Made by a program: the position numbers and the translations under genes. Shown here in pieces: positions 8,715 to 17,418 of a stretch of 64,000 nucleotides of DNA. The stretch comes from Erythrobacter sp. SD-21 (lineage in GTDB: Bacteria > Pseudomonadota > Alphaproteobacteria > Sphingomonadales > Sphingomonadaceae): assembly GCF_000181515.1 (NCBI RefSeq), contig NZ_ABCG01000002.1, positions 372,001 to 436,000 on the forward strand. Reading direction: 5' to 3'. Each line of letters opens with the position of its first letter. Within the stretch, counting starts at the first letter, position 1. Under the pieces are notes generated by a model. The model saw only the letters and a list, made by a program, of their open reading frames with translations. It ran no database searches and was not told where the DNA came from.

Positions 8715-9845
8715 TCAAGCCAGCGAAACGTGCCGCTTTAGGTGGTGATCCACGCTGCCGAATTCGCTTTCGAAGATCGTCAGGCGCTTGAAGTAGTGGC
8801 CGATCGCATATTCGTCGGTCACGCCGTTGCCGCCGTGAATCTGGACCGCTTCCTGTCCGATGAAACGGGCCGACTGGCCGACGCCGACCTTGGCCGCTGA
8901 GGCCGCGCGCTTGCGTTCCTTTTCGCCCGCATCGAGCTTGATCGTGGCGAGATAGGTCAGCGATACCGCGGTCTCGTAGGCGGTGTACATGTCGACCATG
9001 CGGTGCTGGAGCACTTGGAACTTGCCGATCGGCACGCCGAACTGCTTGCGCTGCTTGGAATATTCGAGCGTCATCGCGTGGGCGACCTTCATCGCTCCGC
9101 AGGCTTCGGCGCAGTGGGCGGCAATGGCTTCGTCGGTGACCTGCTCGATCAGCGGCAGGGCTACGCCTTCCTCGCCGATCAGTGCGTCGGCGGGGACCGA
9201 GACATTCTCGAAATAGACTTCCGAGGCGCGGCGGCCGTCGACCGTTTCGTAGTCGCGCGTGGTGACGCCGTCTGCCGACTTGTCGACGATGAAAACGCTT
9301 ACGCCCTCTGCATCGCGGCGCCCGCCGCCGGTGCGCGCGGTGACGACGAGGTGGCTCGCCCAGGGCGCGCCGATGACGACCGCCTTGTGGCCGCTAAGAA
9401 CATAGCCGTCGCCGTCTTTCTTGGCGGTGGTTTCGAGGTCGGCGTAATTGTAGCGCCCGCGCGGTTCGGCATAGGCGAAGGCGAAGACGCGGCTGCCGTC
9501 GATGATGGCGGAGAGGTGCTCTTCGCGCTGCGCATCGCTGCCTGCGTGCTTCAGGAAGCCGCCTGCGCAGACCACGGTGGGGACAAACGGCTCGACCACG
9601 AGGCCTTTGCCGAATTCCTCCATCACGATCATCGCATCGATCGCGCCGCCGCCGAAACCGCCGACTTCCTCGCTGAAGGGCATGCCGAGAATGCCGAGTT
9701 CGGCCAGCTGTGCCCAGATTTCGGGCCGCCATCCGGCATCGCTTGCGATGGCTTCGCGGCGGGTTTCCCAATCATATTGCTCACGGACGAGGCGCGACAG
9801 ACCGTCGCGGACCATGTCCTGTTCTTCGGTGAAGTTGAAATCCAC
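8715..9845 (-). CDS. Acyl-CoA dehydrogenase, small-subunit type
   Basis: A 376-residue flavoprotein of the acyl-CoA dehydrogenase family, which introduces the alpha-beta double bond into acyl-CoA substrates using FAD. N-terminal helix FTEEQDMVRDGLSRL, middle beta domain (FAFAYAEPRGRYN, LSGHKAVVIGA) and C-terminal helical domain (YSKQRKQFGVPIGKFQVLQH, IHGGNGVTDEYAIGHYFKRL) are all present. The closing segment lacks the usual YEGT/YGGS motif that its partner gene has. With the adjacent larger dehydrogenase it resembles the two-subunit (pimeloyl-CoA or steroid-CoA type) enzymes. Substrate unknown. Confidence 0.88.
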   Translation of the reverse strand: MDFNFTEEQDMVRDGLSRLVREQYDWETRREAIASDAGWRPEIWAQLAELGILGMPFSEEVGGFGGGAIDAMIVMEEFGKGLVVEPFVPTVVCAGGFLKHAGSDAQREEHLSAIIDGSRVFAFAYAEPRGRYNYADLETTAKKDGDGYVLSGHKAVVIGAPWASHLVVTARTGGGRRDAEGVSVFIVDKSADGVTTRDYETVDGRRASEVYFENVSVPADALIGEEGVALPLIEQVTDEAIAAHCAEACGAMKVAHAMTLEYSKQRKQFGVPIGKFQVLQHRMVDMYTAYETAVSLTYLATIKLDAGEKERKRAASAAKVGVGQSARFIGQEAVQIHGGNGVTDEYAIGHYFKRLTIFESEFGSVDHHLKRHVSLA

Positions 9846-9874
9846 GGGTCTCTCTCCGCTCGTTCTCTCAGACC

Positions 9875-11074
9875 TTACAGGCCGAGGATCATTTTCGTGA
9901 TGATGTTGCGCTGAATCTCGTTCGATCCGCCGTAGATCGAGGTCTTGCGCATGTTGAAATAGGTTTCCGCCGCATGCGCCGAATAGTCGGGGCCGACCGG
10001 ATATTCGTTGCTGCCGGTATCGTTCGCGACGCTGTGATAATAGGGCGCGGCATAGCTGCCGACTGCCTCCAGCGTGAGCTCGGTCAGGCGCTGCTGGATT
10101 TCGGTGCCCTTGATCTTGAGGATCGAGCTTTCCGGCCCCGGCCCCTTGCCTGCCTGCTCGCCCGCCAGCGTGCGCAGCTCGGTGATCTCGAGCGCGGCCA
10201 AGTCGATTTCGAGCTGGCTGACCTTGCGGGCGAATTCGAAATCTTCGATCAGCGGTTCGCCATCGACCGTCTCGTTCGCGGCGATTTCGCGCAGCTTTTC
10301 GACGCCGCGCTTGGAGCGCGCGACACCGGCAATGCCGCTGCGTTCGTGCGCGAGCAGGAACTTGGCATAGGTCCAGCCCTTGTTCTCTTCGCCGACGAGG
10401 TTTTCGACCGGCACGCGGACGTCGGTCAGCCAGGTTTCGTTGACCTCGTAACCGCCGTCGAGGAGCTTGATGGGCTTTACCTCAACGCCGGGCGTTTTCA
10501 TGTCAACGAGGATGAAGCTGATGCCCTCCTGAGGCTTGGCGGCATCGGTGTCGGTGCGGCAGAGGAAGAAGCCCCAGTCGGCATATTGCGCCAGCGTGGT
10601 CCAGGTCTTTTGGCCGTTGATGACATAATGATCGCCATCGCGCACGGCTGTGGTCTTGAGCGAGGCGAGGTCCGAACCTGCGCCGGGTTCGGAATAGCCC
10701 TGGCACCACCACACCTCGCCGCTGCGGATGCCGGGGAGGTGCCTGGCCTTCTGTTCTTCGCTGCCGAAGGTGTAGATGACGGGGCCGACCATGGAGACGC
10801 CGAAGGGCAGCGGCATGATGGCGTTCACCCGCGCGTTTTCTTCCGACCAGATATAGCGCTGCGTCGGGGTCCAGCCAGTGCCGCCATACTGCTCGGGCCA
10901 GGCGGGGACCGACCAGCCCTTTTCGCCGAGGATCTTGTGCCAGGCGAGGAAATCCTCGCGCGAGAGGTCTTCGCGCAGGCCCACATCGCCGAGGTGTTTG
11001 GGATAGTTTTCCTCGATGAAGGCGCGAACCTCTTCGCGGAAGGCCTGTTCTTCGGGGGTGAAGTCGAGATTCAT
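9875..11074 (-). CDS. Acyl-CoA dehydrogenase, large-subunit type
   Basis: A 399-residue acyl-CoA dehydrogenase. Motifs: LDFTPEEQAFREEVRAFIEE at the start, WCQGYSEPGAGSDLASL (FAD/substrate), INGQKTWTTLAQYADW, and the C-terminal SIYGGSNEIQRNIITK. The ATG at 11074 follows a ggagag site and matches the family start; an upstream in-frame extension of 24 residues has no support. The gene lies 29 bases upstream of the second dehydrogenase and the pair is probably one operon encoding a heteromeric enzyme. Which subunit carries the catalytic Glu needs a structure-based alignment. Confidence 0.9.
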   Translation of the reverse strand: MNLDFTPEEQAFREEVRAFIEENYPKHLGDVGLREDLSREDFLAWHKILGEKGWSVPAWPEQYGGTGWTPTQRYIWSEENARVNAIMPLPFGVSMVGPVIYTFGSEEQKARHLPGIRSGEVWWCQGYSEPGAGSDLASLKTTAVRDGDHYVINGQKTWTTLAQYADWGFFLCRTDTDAAKPQEGISFILVDMKTPGVEVKPIKLLDGGYEVNETWLTDVRVPVENLVGEENKGWTYAKFLLAHERSGIAGVARSKRGVEKLREIAANETVDGEPLIEDFEFARKVSQLEIDLAALEITELRTLAGEQAGKGPGPESSILKIKGTEIQQRLTELTLEAVGSYAAPYYHSVANDTGSNEYPVGPDYSAHAAETYFNMRKTSIYGGSNEIQRNIITKMILGL

Positions 11075-11276
11075 AGGGTCGCTCTCCGCTGCCTGTCCGC
11101 TGGTGACCCGGATCACCGGGCTCGTTCGCGGCCCGGTTTTCACCAAGCGCGGCGCGGACGCAAGGTTGCAAATCGAAATTCTTAACGCGGAGCGCGCTGA
11201 TGGACGGGCGCCGGGGCGGCCCCGCCGCTACGGAGAGGCCGGGGTGGCGGGCGAGAAGAAAAAGTGCGCCCCATGC

Positions 11277-11302
11277 AAAAAACCCCGCCGTTTCGGGCGG
11301 GG
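11277..11302 (-). terminator. Rho-independent terminator of the adenosine kinase gene
   Basis: CCCCGCC (11283-11289) pairs with GGCGGGG (11296-11302) around a 6-base loop. On the minus strand the hairpin is followed by six T's (11282-11277). It lies 31 bases past the stop of the kinase gene. Confidence 0.85.
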
Positions 11303-11332
11303 CTTTCGTGTTCTTCGATCAAACGCCGCGGA

Positions 11333-12328
11333 TCAGGCGAGCTTTTCGGCGACCAGCGCCTTGAGGTCCTTTTCGCTGCGCGCACCGATGTGGCTGATGA
11401 TCTCACCGGCGCAGATGGCGCCCATGCGCAGGCAGGTTTCGAGGCCCTCGCCGCGCGTGTGGCCGGTGAGGAAGCCGGCGGCGAAAAGGTCGCCCGCGCC
11501 GGTGGTGTCGACGACCTTGTCGATCGGCTCGGCGGCGACTTCGACGCGCGTGCCGTCCTGGATCGCAACCGCGCCCTTGGCGCTGCGGGTGGCGACCACG
11601 GTCGGGACTTTGCCCTTCAGCGCGTCGAGACCGGCCTCGAAATCCTGTTTGCCGGTGAGCGAAGCCAGCTCGTGCTCGTTGACGAAGAGGATGTCGATCT
11701 TGCCCTCTTCGATCAGCGCGCGGAAATCGTCGCCGTGACGGTCGATCACGAAGCTTTCCGACGCGGTGAAAGCGACCTTGCGGCCGGCATCGCGCGCTAC
11801 GTCGATGGCGCGGCGCATGGCGCTGCGCGGCTCTTCCGGATCCCAGAGGTAGCCTTCGAGATACAGAACGCCGCCGCTGGCGATCAACTCTTCGTCGAGC
11901 GCGGCGGGCGGCAGGAATTGCGATGCGCCGAGGAAGGTGTTCATCGTCCGCTCGCCATCGGGCGTGACAAAAATAAGGCACCGCGCGGTCGGCGGTTCGG
12001 CGTCGCGCGGCGCGGTGTCGAAATCGATGCCCACGGCGCGGATGTCATGCGCGAAGATGTCGCCCAGCTGGTCCTTGGCGACCTGCCCGACGAAGGCGCA
12101 CTGCGCGCCGAGAGCAGCCATGCCTGCGAGCGTGTTGGCGGCCGAACCGCCCGAAATCTCGGTGGCGCGACCCATGGCGTCGTAAAGCTCCTTCGCGCGC
12201 TCGGTGTCGACGAGGGTCATGCCGCCCTTGGCAAGGCCCAGCTCCTCGATGAGCTCGTCGGAACAGGGGGCCATCACATCGACGATGGCATTGCCGATCG
12301 CGACGACGTCGTAACGGGGGTCGGTCAT
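11333..12328 (-). CDS. Adenosine kinase (PfkB family sugar kinase)
   Basis: A 331-residue PfkB/ribokinase-family kinase that probably phosphorylates adenosine to AMP in purine salvage. It has the N-terminal DVVAIGNAIVDVMA, the SGGSAANTLAGMAALGA substrate block, the NEHELASLTG segment and the second PfkB signature DTTGAGDLFAAGFLTG with the catalytic Asp. This subfamily is annotated as adenosine kinase in alphaproteobacteria; a different nucleoside or sugar as substrate cannot be excluded from sequence. Monocistronic, with its own terminator. Confidence 0.88.
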   Translation of the reverse strand: MTDPRYDVVAIGNAIVDVMAPCSDELIEELGLAKGGMTLVDTERAKELYDAMGRATEISGGSAANTLAGMAALGAQCAFVGQVAKDQLGDIFAHDIRAVGIDFDTAPRDAEPPTARCLIFVTPDGERTMNTFLGASQFLPPAALDEELIASGGVLYLEGYLWDPEEPRSAMRRAIDVARDAGRKVAFTASESFVIDRHGDDFRALIEEGKIDILFVNEHELASLTGKQDFEAGLDALKGKVPTVVATRSAKGAVAIQDGTRVEVAAEPIDKVVDTTGAGDLFAAGFLTGHTRGEGLETCLRMGAICAGEIISHIGARSEKDLKALVAEKLA

Positions 12329-12449
12329 GAGTACTCCGGTAGAATCTGGTGCAGGGGTGTTGGCTTGTCGGGCGCGGTTAGCGGTTCATCGCGCGAAGGC
12401 CAAGGGCGGCGTTGACTTCGGCGCCACGCCGCGCGATTCGCTTGGGCCT

Positions 12450-13136
12450 ATGATTTCGCTCCCGCGCGCCCTTGCCCTGTCCCTCAGCCAGCTGGGCGAT
12501 CCCGCAATCCTGAGGGTGCTGTTCAAGAGCCTGGCAATCACGCTGGCGATCTTCGCGGTACTCGGCTGGGCGCTGAGCTACGGATTTGCAGCAGGGCTGG
12601 AGTGGGCCGGCCTATCCGATGCGGGCGGCGCGGGGACATTGCTTGCCATCGTGTCCACGCTGATCGGTGCCTGGCTGCTGTTCCGCTTCGTCGCCCTCTT
12701 CGTCCTGCAGTTCTTTGCCGAAGACGTGGTCCGGGCTGTCGAGGCGCGGCATTACCCCGGGGCCGCCAGCGCGGCGCGTTCGCTCGCCTTGGGCGAAGAA
12801 TTGCGCAACGGCTTGCGCTCCACCCTGCGGGCGTTTGCGGTCAACACCATCGCCCTTCCCTTCGCACTTGCCTTGCTGGTGACCGGTGTGGGCACGGCTC
12901 TCCTGTTCTGGGCGGTGAACGGCTACCTCTTGGGCCGCGAGCTCCAGGACATGGTTTGGCTCCGCCACCGGCAGGACGAGACCGAGTCCGCGCCGCTCGG
13001 CCAGGGCCAGCGCTTCCTTCTCGGCGGGGCGATCGCGGGTTTGCTGATGGTCCCTTTCCTCAATTTGATCGCTCCCGTAATGGGCGCGGCGGGCGCCACA
13101 CACCTCGTGCACGGCAGGAGAACCAAACTTGCGTAA
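12450..13136 (+). CDS. EI24/CysZ-like integral membrane protein
   Basis: A 228-residue protein with the layout of the EI24 (CysZ-type) family: MISLPRALALSLSQLGDPAI, then hydrophobic helices at about 22-50, 62-85, 125-160 and 187-215, with a conserved NGYLLGRELQDMVWLRH stretch between the last two. CysZ of enterobacteria is a sulfate channel, but the family is broad and no cysteine-synthesis gene is adjacent, so transport of sulfate is only a possibility. The ATG at 12450 is chosen because the upstream frame is non-hydrophobic and overlaps the kinase promoter region. It overlaps the next gene by 8 bases. Confidence 0.78.
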   Translation: MISLPRALALSLSQLGDPAILRVLFKSLAITLAIFAVLGWALSYGFAAGLEWAGLSDAGGAGTLLAIVSTLIGAWLLFRFVALFVLQFFAEDVVRAVEARHYPGAASAARSLALGEELRNGLRSTLRAFAVNTIALPFALALLVTGVGTALLFWAVNGYLLGRELQDMVWLRHRQDETESAPLGQGQRFLLGGAIAGLLMVPFLNLIAPVMGAAGATHLVHGRRTKLA

Positions 13137-13557
13137 GATCGCCGTCCTGCTGACTTTCGCCGCCGGTCTTTCCGGCTGCATGAGCGCGCCGAAAACCTAT
13201 TCGCCGACGCGTCAGCTACCGGTCACGACGACCCGCCCGCCGCCCCAGCAGCCGGTACAGCCAGCGCCCTCGGGCGGGCGGTTCATCGCCCCGAAGGTCA
13301 TGAATGTCGCCGGGCTCGAGGGAGTGATCGGACGCGATGCGACCGCGCTCGCCAATATCTTCGGGCCGCCGCGGCTCGAGGTGAAGGAGGGTGACGCGAT
13401 GAAGCTGCAATTCAGCGGCAGTCCGTGTGTGCTCGACATATACCTCTACCCGCTGAGGCCCGGCGCCGAGCCGAGCGCCACTCATGTCGAAGCGCGGCGG
13501 GCGAGCGATGGGGAAGATGTCGACCGGGCGGCCTGTGTCCGCGCACTGCGCAGGTAA
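13129..13557 (+). CDS. Putative lipoprotein, 142 aa
   Basis: Starts at TTG (13129), supported by an AGGAG site at 13116-13120 eight bases upstream and by the resulting signal peptide, with lipobox LSGC17. After the anchor comes a proline/glutamine linker (PPPQQPVQPAPSGG), then a compact domain: GLEGVIGRDATALANIFG-PPRLEVKEGDAMKLQFSGSPCVLDIYL, resembling small outer-membrane assembly or SmpA-like domains but not firmly assignable. The 8-base overlap with the membrane-protein gene suggests translational coupling and a shared envelope role. Confidence 0.75.
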   Translation: MRKIAVLLTFAAGLSGCMSAPKTYSPTRQLPVTTTRPPPQQPVQPAPSGGRFIAPKVMNVAGLEGVIGRDATALANIFGPPRLEVKEGDAMKLQFSGSPCVLDIYLYPLRPGAEPSATHVEARRASDGEDVDRAACVRALRR

Positions 13558-13618
13558 CCCCGCCTTAACTGTGATCGCCTAGGTTCGGCCCCGAACGACC
13601 AAGGGGGCGAATTCGACC

Positions 13619-14548
13619 ATGACTGCACAGTTTCAGGCCATCGCACAGCGCGTGGGCGCCGATGGAACGGTAACACCGCTCGAAGTGCAGACGCTACGCC
13701 AGGAATGCTGGCCCGACGGGCGCATCTCACAAGGGGAAGCCGAAGCGATCTTCGCGCTCAACCGTCAGCTCAGCGAGCGCGGCCCGGAATGGACCGATTT
13801 CTTCGTCGAGGCGATCGGCGAGTTCGTCATCAACCAGATGGAGCCGCGCGGCTATGTAAGCGAGGCGAATGCGGCGTGGCTGATGGAACAGATCGACGCC
13901 GACGGAAAGCTCGGCTCCTTGGCCGAACTCGAAGTGCTCGTGCGCGTCTTCGAGCGCGCGCAGAACGTGCCGCTTGCGCTCAAGGACTACGCCGTGCGCC
14001 AGATCGAGCGCGCTGTCCTTGAAGGGACCGGGCCGACGCACGACGGCGGAGAGCTCGAAGCGGGGAATGTCAACGAAAGCGAGGCGAAGCTGCTGCGCCG
14101 CGCGATCTTTGCGCCCGCCAGTGAACGCCCGGCGGCCTTTGGGAAGAACGAAGCCGAAATGCTCTTCCGTTTGAAGGACGCGACGCTCGGCGCGGACAAC
14201 TCGCCCGAGTGGAAGCACCTGTTCGTGCAGGGGGTGGCGAACTATTTGCGGGGCTATTCGGATGCCGATGCGCAGATCAGCCGCCAGCGCGCTTCCGAGC
14301 TCCAGGCCTTCATGGCCGACACCAACCACGGCATCGGCAGTTTTCTCGGCCGCGTGGCGCGGAGCCGTCCGACCGGCTTCGGTAACCTCTTCGATGATGG
14401 CGGAAGTGCTCCGTCGCCTGACGAGAGCGTTGCCGCCACACAGGATGTGACGCGGAGCGATAAGGACTGGCTCGACGCGAAAATCGGCGCGGATGGCAAG
14501 GTGGACGAATACGAGCGCGCCTTGCTCGATTTCCTCGCCGAGCAGTGA
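13619..14548 (+). CDS. Internally duplicated hypothetical protein, 309 aa
   Basis: A soluble, acidic, helical protein of unknown function with no signal peptide. Two halves look homologous: TLRQ-x12-EAEAIFALNR-x6-PEWTDFFVEAIGEFV (about residues 25-73) and LRRA-x18-EAEMLFRLKD-x8-PEWKHLFVQGVANYL (about 160-211). Calcium-loop-like strings recur (DADGKLG, GADGKVDEYE, and VGADGTVT near the N-terminus), so EF-hand-like calcium binding is possible. A ribosome site (aaggggg) lies 9 bases before the ATG. Monocistronic; the following suf operon is convergent. Resemblance to TerB-like helical domains was considered but not established. Confidence 0.78.
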   Translation: MTAQFQAIAQRVGADGTVTPLEVQTLRQECWPDGRISQGEAEAIFALNRQLSERGPEWTDFFVEAIGEFVINQMEPRGYVSEANAAWLMEQIDADGKLGSLAELEVLVRVFERAQNVPLALKDYAVRQIERAVLEGTGPTHDGGELEAGNVNESEAKLLRRAIFAPASERPAAFGKNEAEMLFRLKDATLGADNSPEWKHLFVQGVANYLRGYSDADAQISRQRASELQAFMADTNHGIGSFLGRVARSRPTGFGNLFDDGGSAPSPDESVAATQDVTRSDKDWLDAKIGADGKVDEYERALLDFLAEQ

Positions 14549-14580
14549 TCAGCGGCGGGGCACGAGAGCCTCGCCTGCGA

Positions 14581-14940
14581 TCAGACCATGAAGCTTTCGC
14601 CGCAGCCGCAGGCGCCCTTGGCGTTGGGGTTCTCAAACACGAAACCGGCGGAGAAATCGTCCTCCACCCAGTCCATCGTGCTGCCGACGAGGTAAAGCAC
14701 GCTGGCGCCGTCGATGTAGAAAATGCCGCCGGGCGTTTCGATCTTCTCGTCGAACTTGGTTTCCTCGGTGACGTAATCGACCGAATAGGCGAGACCCGAG
14801 CAGCCGCGGCGCGGGGTGGACAGCTTTACGCCGATCGCATCCTCTGGCGCCTTGGACATGAGTTCGGCAATCCGCTCCTCCGCGCGCGGCGTCAGGATCA
14901 CGGCGGCCTTGGGTGCGGGGCGGGTGGTGGTCTCGCCCAT
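14581..14940 (-). CDS. sufA: Iron-sulfur cluster assembly protein SufA/IscA family
   Basis: A 119-residue A-type carrier that receives Fe-S clusters from the SufBCD scaffold and passes them to client proteins. The three ligand cysteines are Cys47 (RRGCSGLAY) and Cys111/Cys113 (GACGCGESF), the family signature. It is the last gene of the suf operon; its ATG overlaps the stop of the preceding sufT-like gene by one base (TGATG). A 33-base gap separates it from the convergent duplicated-protein gene, with no obvious terminator. Confidence 0.93.
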   Translation of the reverse strand: MGETTTRPAPKAAVILTPRAEERIAELMSKAPEDAIGVKLSTPRRGCSGLAYSVDYVTEETKFDEKIETPGGIFYIDGASVLYLVGSTMDWVEDDFSAGFVFENPNAKGACGCGESFMV

Positions 14941-15443
14941 CACAGCATCCCCAGTTCGAGGCGCGCTTCGTCGGTCATCTTGTCGGGGCCCCAAGGCGGG
15001 TCCCACACGAGATTGACTTCGGCATCGCGCACACCCGGCACGCTGGCAGCGCGCAGTTCGACTTCGCCCGGCATGGTTTCGGCGACAGGGCAGTGCGGGG
15101 TGGTGAGCGTCATGATGACCCTCACATCGCATTCGTCGTCGACCTCGACCCCGTAGATCAGGCCCAGATCGTAGATGTTCACCGGAATTTCCGGATCGTA
15201 GATCTCCTTCAGCGCGTCGACCACCGCCTGCTGCAGCTTGCCACCCGCGCCGGTTGCGCCTTCGGCTTCGGGCTGCTTGGCGAGGAAGCCTTCGAGGTAA
15301 TCGCGCTTGCGCTCGAGTTTTTCGCTCGCCGTTTCGTCGGGGTCGATGGCATCTTCGACACGCGCACGGGGCGGCTTGCCGACAATCGTATCTGCCGGCG
15401 AGGGGGCGGCGATGAAGTCCTTGTCGTCCGAGGGTTTGTTCAT
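14940..15443 (-). CDS. SUF system Fe-S assembly protein, MIP18/DUF59 family (SufT-like)
   Basis: A 167-residue protein whose C-terminal 100 residues are a DUF59/MIP18 domain: VVDALKEIYDPEIPVNIYDLGLIYG, then MTLTTPHCPVAETMPGEVE containing the conserved cysteine, and VNLVWDPPWGPDKMTDEARLELGM. Such proteins assist Fe-S maturation of target proteins. The N-terminal 65 residues are charged and probably disordered, a common extension in suf-operon members. Overlaps sufS by 4 bases and sufA by 1, so it is translationally coupled on both sides. Confidence 0.92.
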   Translation of the reverse strand: MNKPSDDKDFIAAPSPADTIVGKPPRARVEDAIDPDETASEKLERKRDYLEGFLAKQPEAEGATGAGGKLQQAVVDALKEIYDPEIPVNIYDLGLIYGVEVDDECDVRVIMTLTTPHCPVAETMPGEVELRAASVPGVRDAEVNLVWDPPWGPDKMTDEARLELGML

Positions 15444-16669
15444 CCGAAAATCCTCCGGGTCCTTTCAATTCCGCGCAGCAGCGCGTCGATGTCGCTTTCG
15501 TCGCTGTAGAGACCGAAACTCGCCCGCGCGGTGGCGGGGATGCCGAGATGGGCCATCAGCGGCTGCGCGCAATGGTGTCCGGCGCGGATCGCGACGTGTT
15601 CTTCGTCCAATATGGTGCCGAGATCGTGCGGGTGAACCCCGTCGAGCGCAAAAGACACGATGCCCGCGCTTTCTTCGGGGCCGAACAGTGTCACCGCATT
15701 CAGCTTGCGCAGTTCGTCGCGCAGCGTGCGAGCAAGTCCCGCCTCGTGGGCGAAGAGTTTGTCTGGGCCCAGCGCGTCGACGTAATCGATCGCCGCGTGG
15801 AGCGCGATCGCCTCGGTGATCATGGGGGTGCCCGCCTCGAAGCGCTGTGGGGGCGGGGCATAGGTGGTCCCGCCGAAGGCCACGGTCTCGATCATCGCGC
15901 CGCCGCCCTGATAGGGGGGCATGTGCTCGAGCAGTTCCTCGCGTGCCCAGAGCACGCCGATGCCGGTCGGGCCGTAGAGCTTGTGGCCGGAGAAGGCGTA
16001 GAAATCGCAATCGAGCTCCGCCATGTCGAGCGCCATGCGCGGCGCGGCCTGGCAGCCGTCGAGCAGGATCTTGGCGCCGACCGAATGGGCAAGATTGGCT
16101 GCTTTGCGCGCGTCAAGGACCGAACCCAAGACGTTCGAAATGTGCGCCAGGGAAACCAGTTTGGTTCGCGGTGTCAGGAGCGCTTCGAGCCCGCCGAGGT
16201 CGATTTGACCGTCTGGCGTCAGTGGGCAAACCTCGATTTGCGCTCCGGTTCGCTCGGCAAGCATTTGCCAAGGCACGATATTCGAGTGGTGTTCGAGCGT
16301 GGAGAGGATGATCCGATCACCCTCGCCCAGCCGGGTCATGCCCCAGGTCGCAGCGACGAGGTTGATCGCCTCGGTCGCACCGCGCACGAACACCACCTCG
16401 TGATCGGATGTGGCACCGATGAACTCCGCCACGCGACGGCGGGCGGCTTCATAGCCCAGCGTCATCTGCGCCGAGCGGCCATAAACGCCGCGATGCACGG
16501 TCGCGTAGTCGCGGCCCAGCGCGCGGCTCATCGCATCGACCACGGATTGCGGTTTCTGCGCCGAAGCGGCGGTGTCGAGATAGTGCCAGACCTCGCCTTC
16601 CGGCGTCACGAGGCCCGGGAAATCGGCCTTTTGCGCCGAGACATGCGAAAGGGTGGCGATCTCGCTCAC
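15440..16669 (-). CDS. sufS: Cysteine desulfurase SufS
   Basis: A 409-residue PLP enzyme that removes sulfur from cysteine as an enzyme persulfide and supplies it to SufBCD. The PLP lysine is in FSGHKLYGPTGIGVLW, the catalytic cysteine in RAGHHCAQPLM, and the group II (SufS/CsdA) pattern is clear from LDTAASAQKPQSVVDAM at the N-terminus. No sufE or sufU gene is seen in the operon. Overlaps sufD by 4 bases. Confidence 0.95.
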   Translation of the reverse strand: MSEIATLSHVSAQKADFPGLVTPEGEVWHYLDTAASAQKPQSVVDAMSRALGRDYATVHRGVYGRSAQMTLGYEAARRRVAEFIGATSDHEVVFVRGATEAINLVAATWGMTRLGEGDRIILSTLEHHSNIVPWQMLAERTGAQIEVCPLTPDGQIDLGGLEALLTPRTKLVSLAHISNVLGSVLDARKAANLAHSVGAKILLDGCQAAPRMALDMAELDCDFYAFSGHKLYGPTGIGVLWAREELLEHMPPYQGGGAMIETVAFGGTTYAPPPQRFEAGTPMITEAIALHAAIDYVDALGPDKLFAHEAGLARTLRDELRKLNAVTLFGPEESAGIVSFALDGVHPHDLGTILDEEHVAIRAGHHCAQPLMAHLGIPATARASFGLYSDESDIDALLRGIERTRRIFG

Positions 16670-17418
16670 AGGTGCTTGTCCAGCTTGTCGAGCGCGGCTT
16701 GCAGCAGGCGTTCCTGCGCCTCCTCGTCATCGAGCGCCACCAACGCATCGCCGATAAAGGCTTGCACCAGCAGGCGGCGCGAAAGTTCGGGAGTCAAGCC
16801 GCGTGCCGCCATGTAGAAGCGCGCACTCTCGTCGAGCTGGCCGACGGTGGCGCCGTGGGCGCATTTGACGTCGTCTGCAAAGATTTCCAGCTGCGGCACG
16901 GCGTTCACGCTCGCACCCTTTTCGAGCAGCAGGCCCTTGAAGTCCTGCGCGGCGTCGGTCTTCTGCGCGTGGCGCACCACTTCGATTTGCCCAAGGAAAT
17001 TGCCCGCGCCGTTGCCCCAGTGGACCGCCCGAACGGTCTGGTTGCTGGTTCCATCGGGCTCGGCGTGGGTGGTCCGGGTGACGAATTCGCGTACAGTGTC
17101 GCGTCCGCCGACCGTGATGCCGCCCATCTCGAAATGCGCGCCCTTGCCGAGGGTTACCTCAACTTCGACCCGCGCGTAATCTGCCGAAGCAATGACGCCA
17201 AACAGTTCGAACCGCGCGCCTTCACCGACATTCACGCGCAGGCGGGTCACTTCGGTTTCGCCGGAATTTTCTTCGGTTACGAGCAGCAGTTCACGCGCGC
17301 TCTCGCCCGCCGCTACATCTATTTGGCGCCATGCAAGGTCGCTGTCGCGCAAGCGGTCGACCGCGGCATAGCGCCACGCCTCGTCCTTGCGAGTGGGGAG
17401 AGTCGCGACGTCGCTCAT
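16666..17418 (-). CDS. sufD: Fe-S cluster assembly protein SufD
   Basis: A 250-residue SufD, shorter than the roughly 400-residue enterobacterial protein because the N-terminal helical domain is nearly absent; this short form is typical of sphingomonads. The beta-helix core shows LLLEKGASVNAVPQLEIFADDVKCAHGATVGQLDESARFYM, where the His of CAHGAT is expected at the SufB-SufD cluster site. It pairs with SufB and SufC in the scaffold. Four-base overlaps with sufC and sufS. Confidence 0.93.
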   Translation of the reverse strand: MSDVATLPTRKDEAWRYAAVDRLRDSDLAWRQIDVAAGESARELLLVTEENSGETEVTRLRVNVGEGARFELFGVIASADYARVEVEVTLGKGAHFEMGGITVGGRDTVREFVTRTTHAEPDGTSNQTVRAVHWGNGAGNFLGQIEVVRHAQKTDAAQDFKGLLLEKGASVNAVPQLEIFADDVKCAHGATVGQLDESARFYMAARGLTPELSRRLLVQAFIGDALVALDDEEAQERLLQAALDKLDKHL

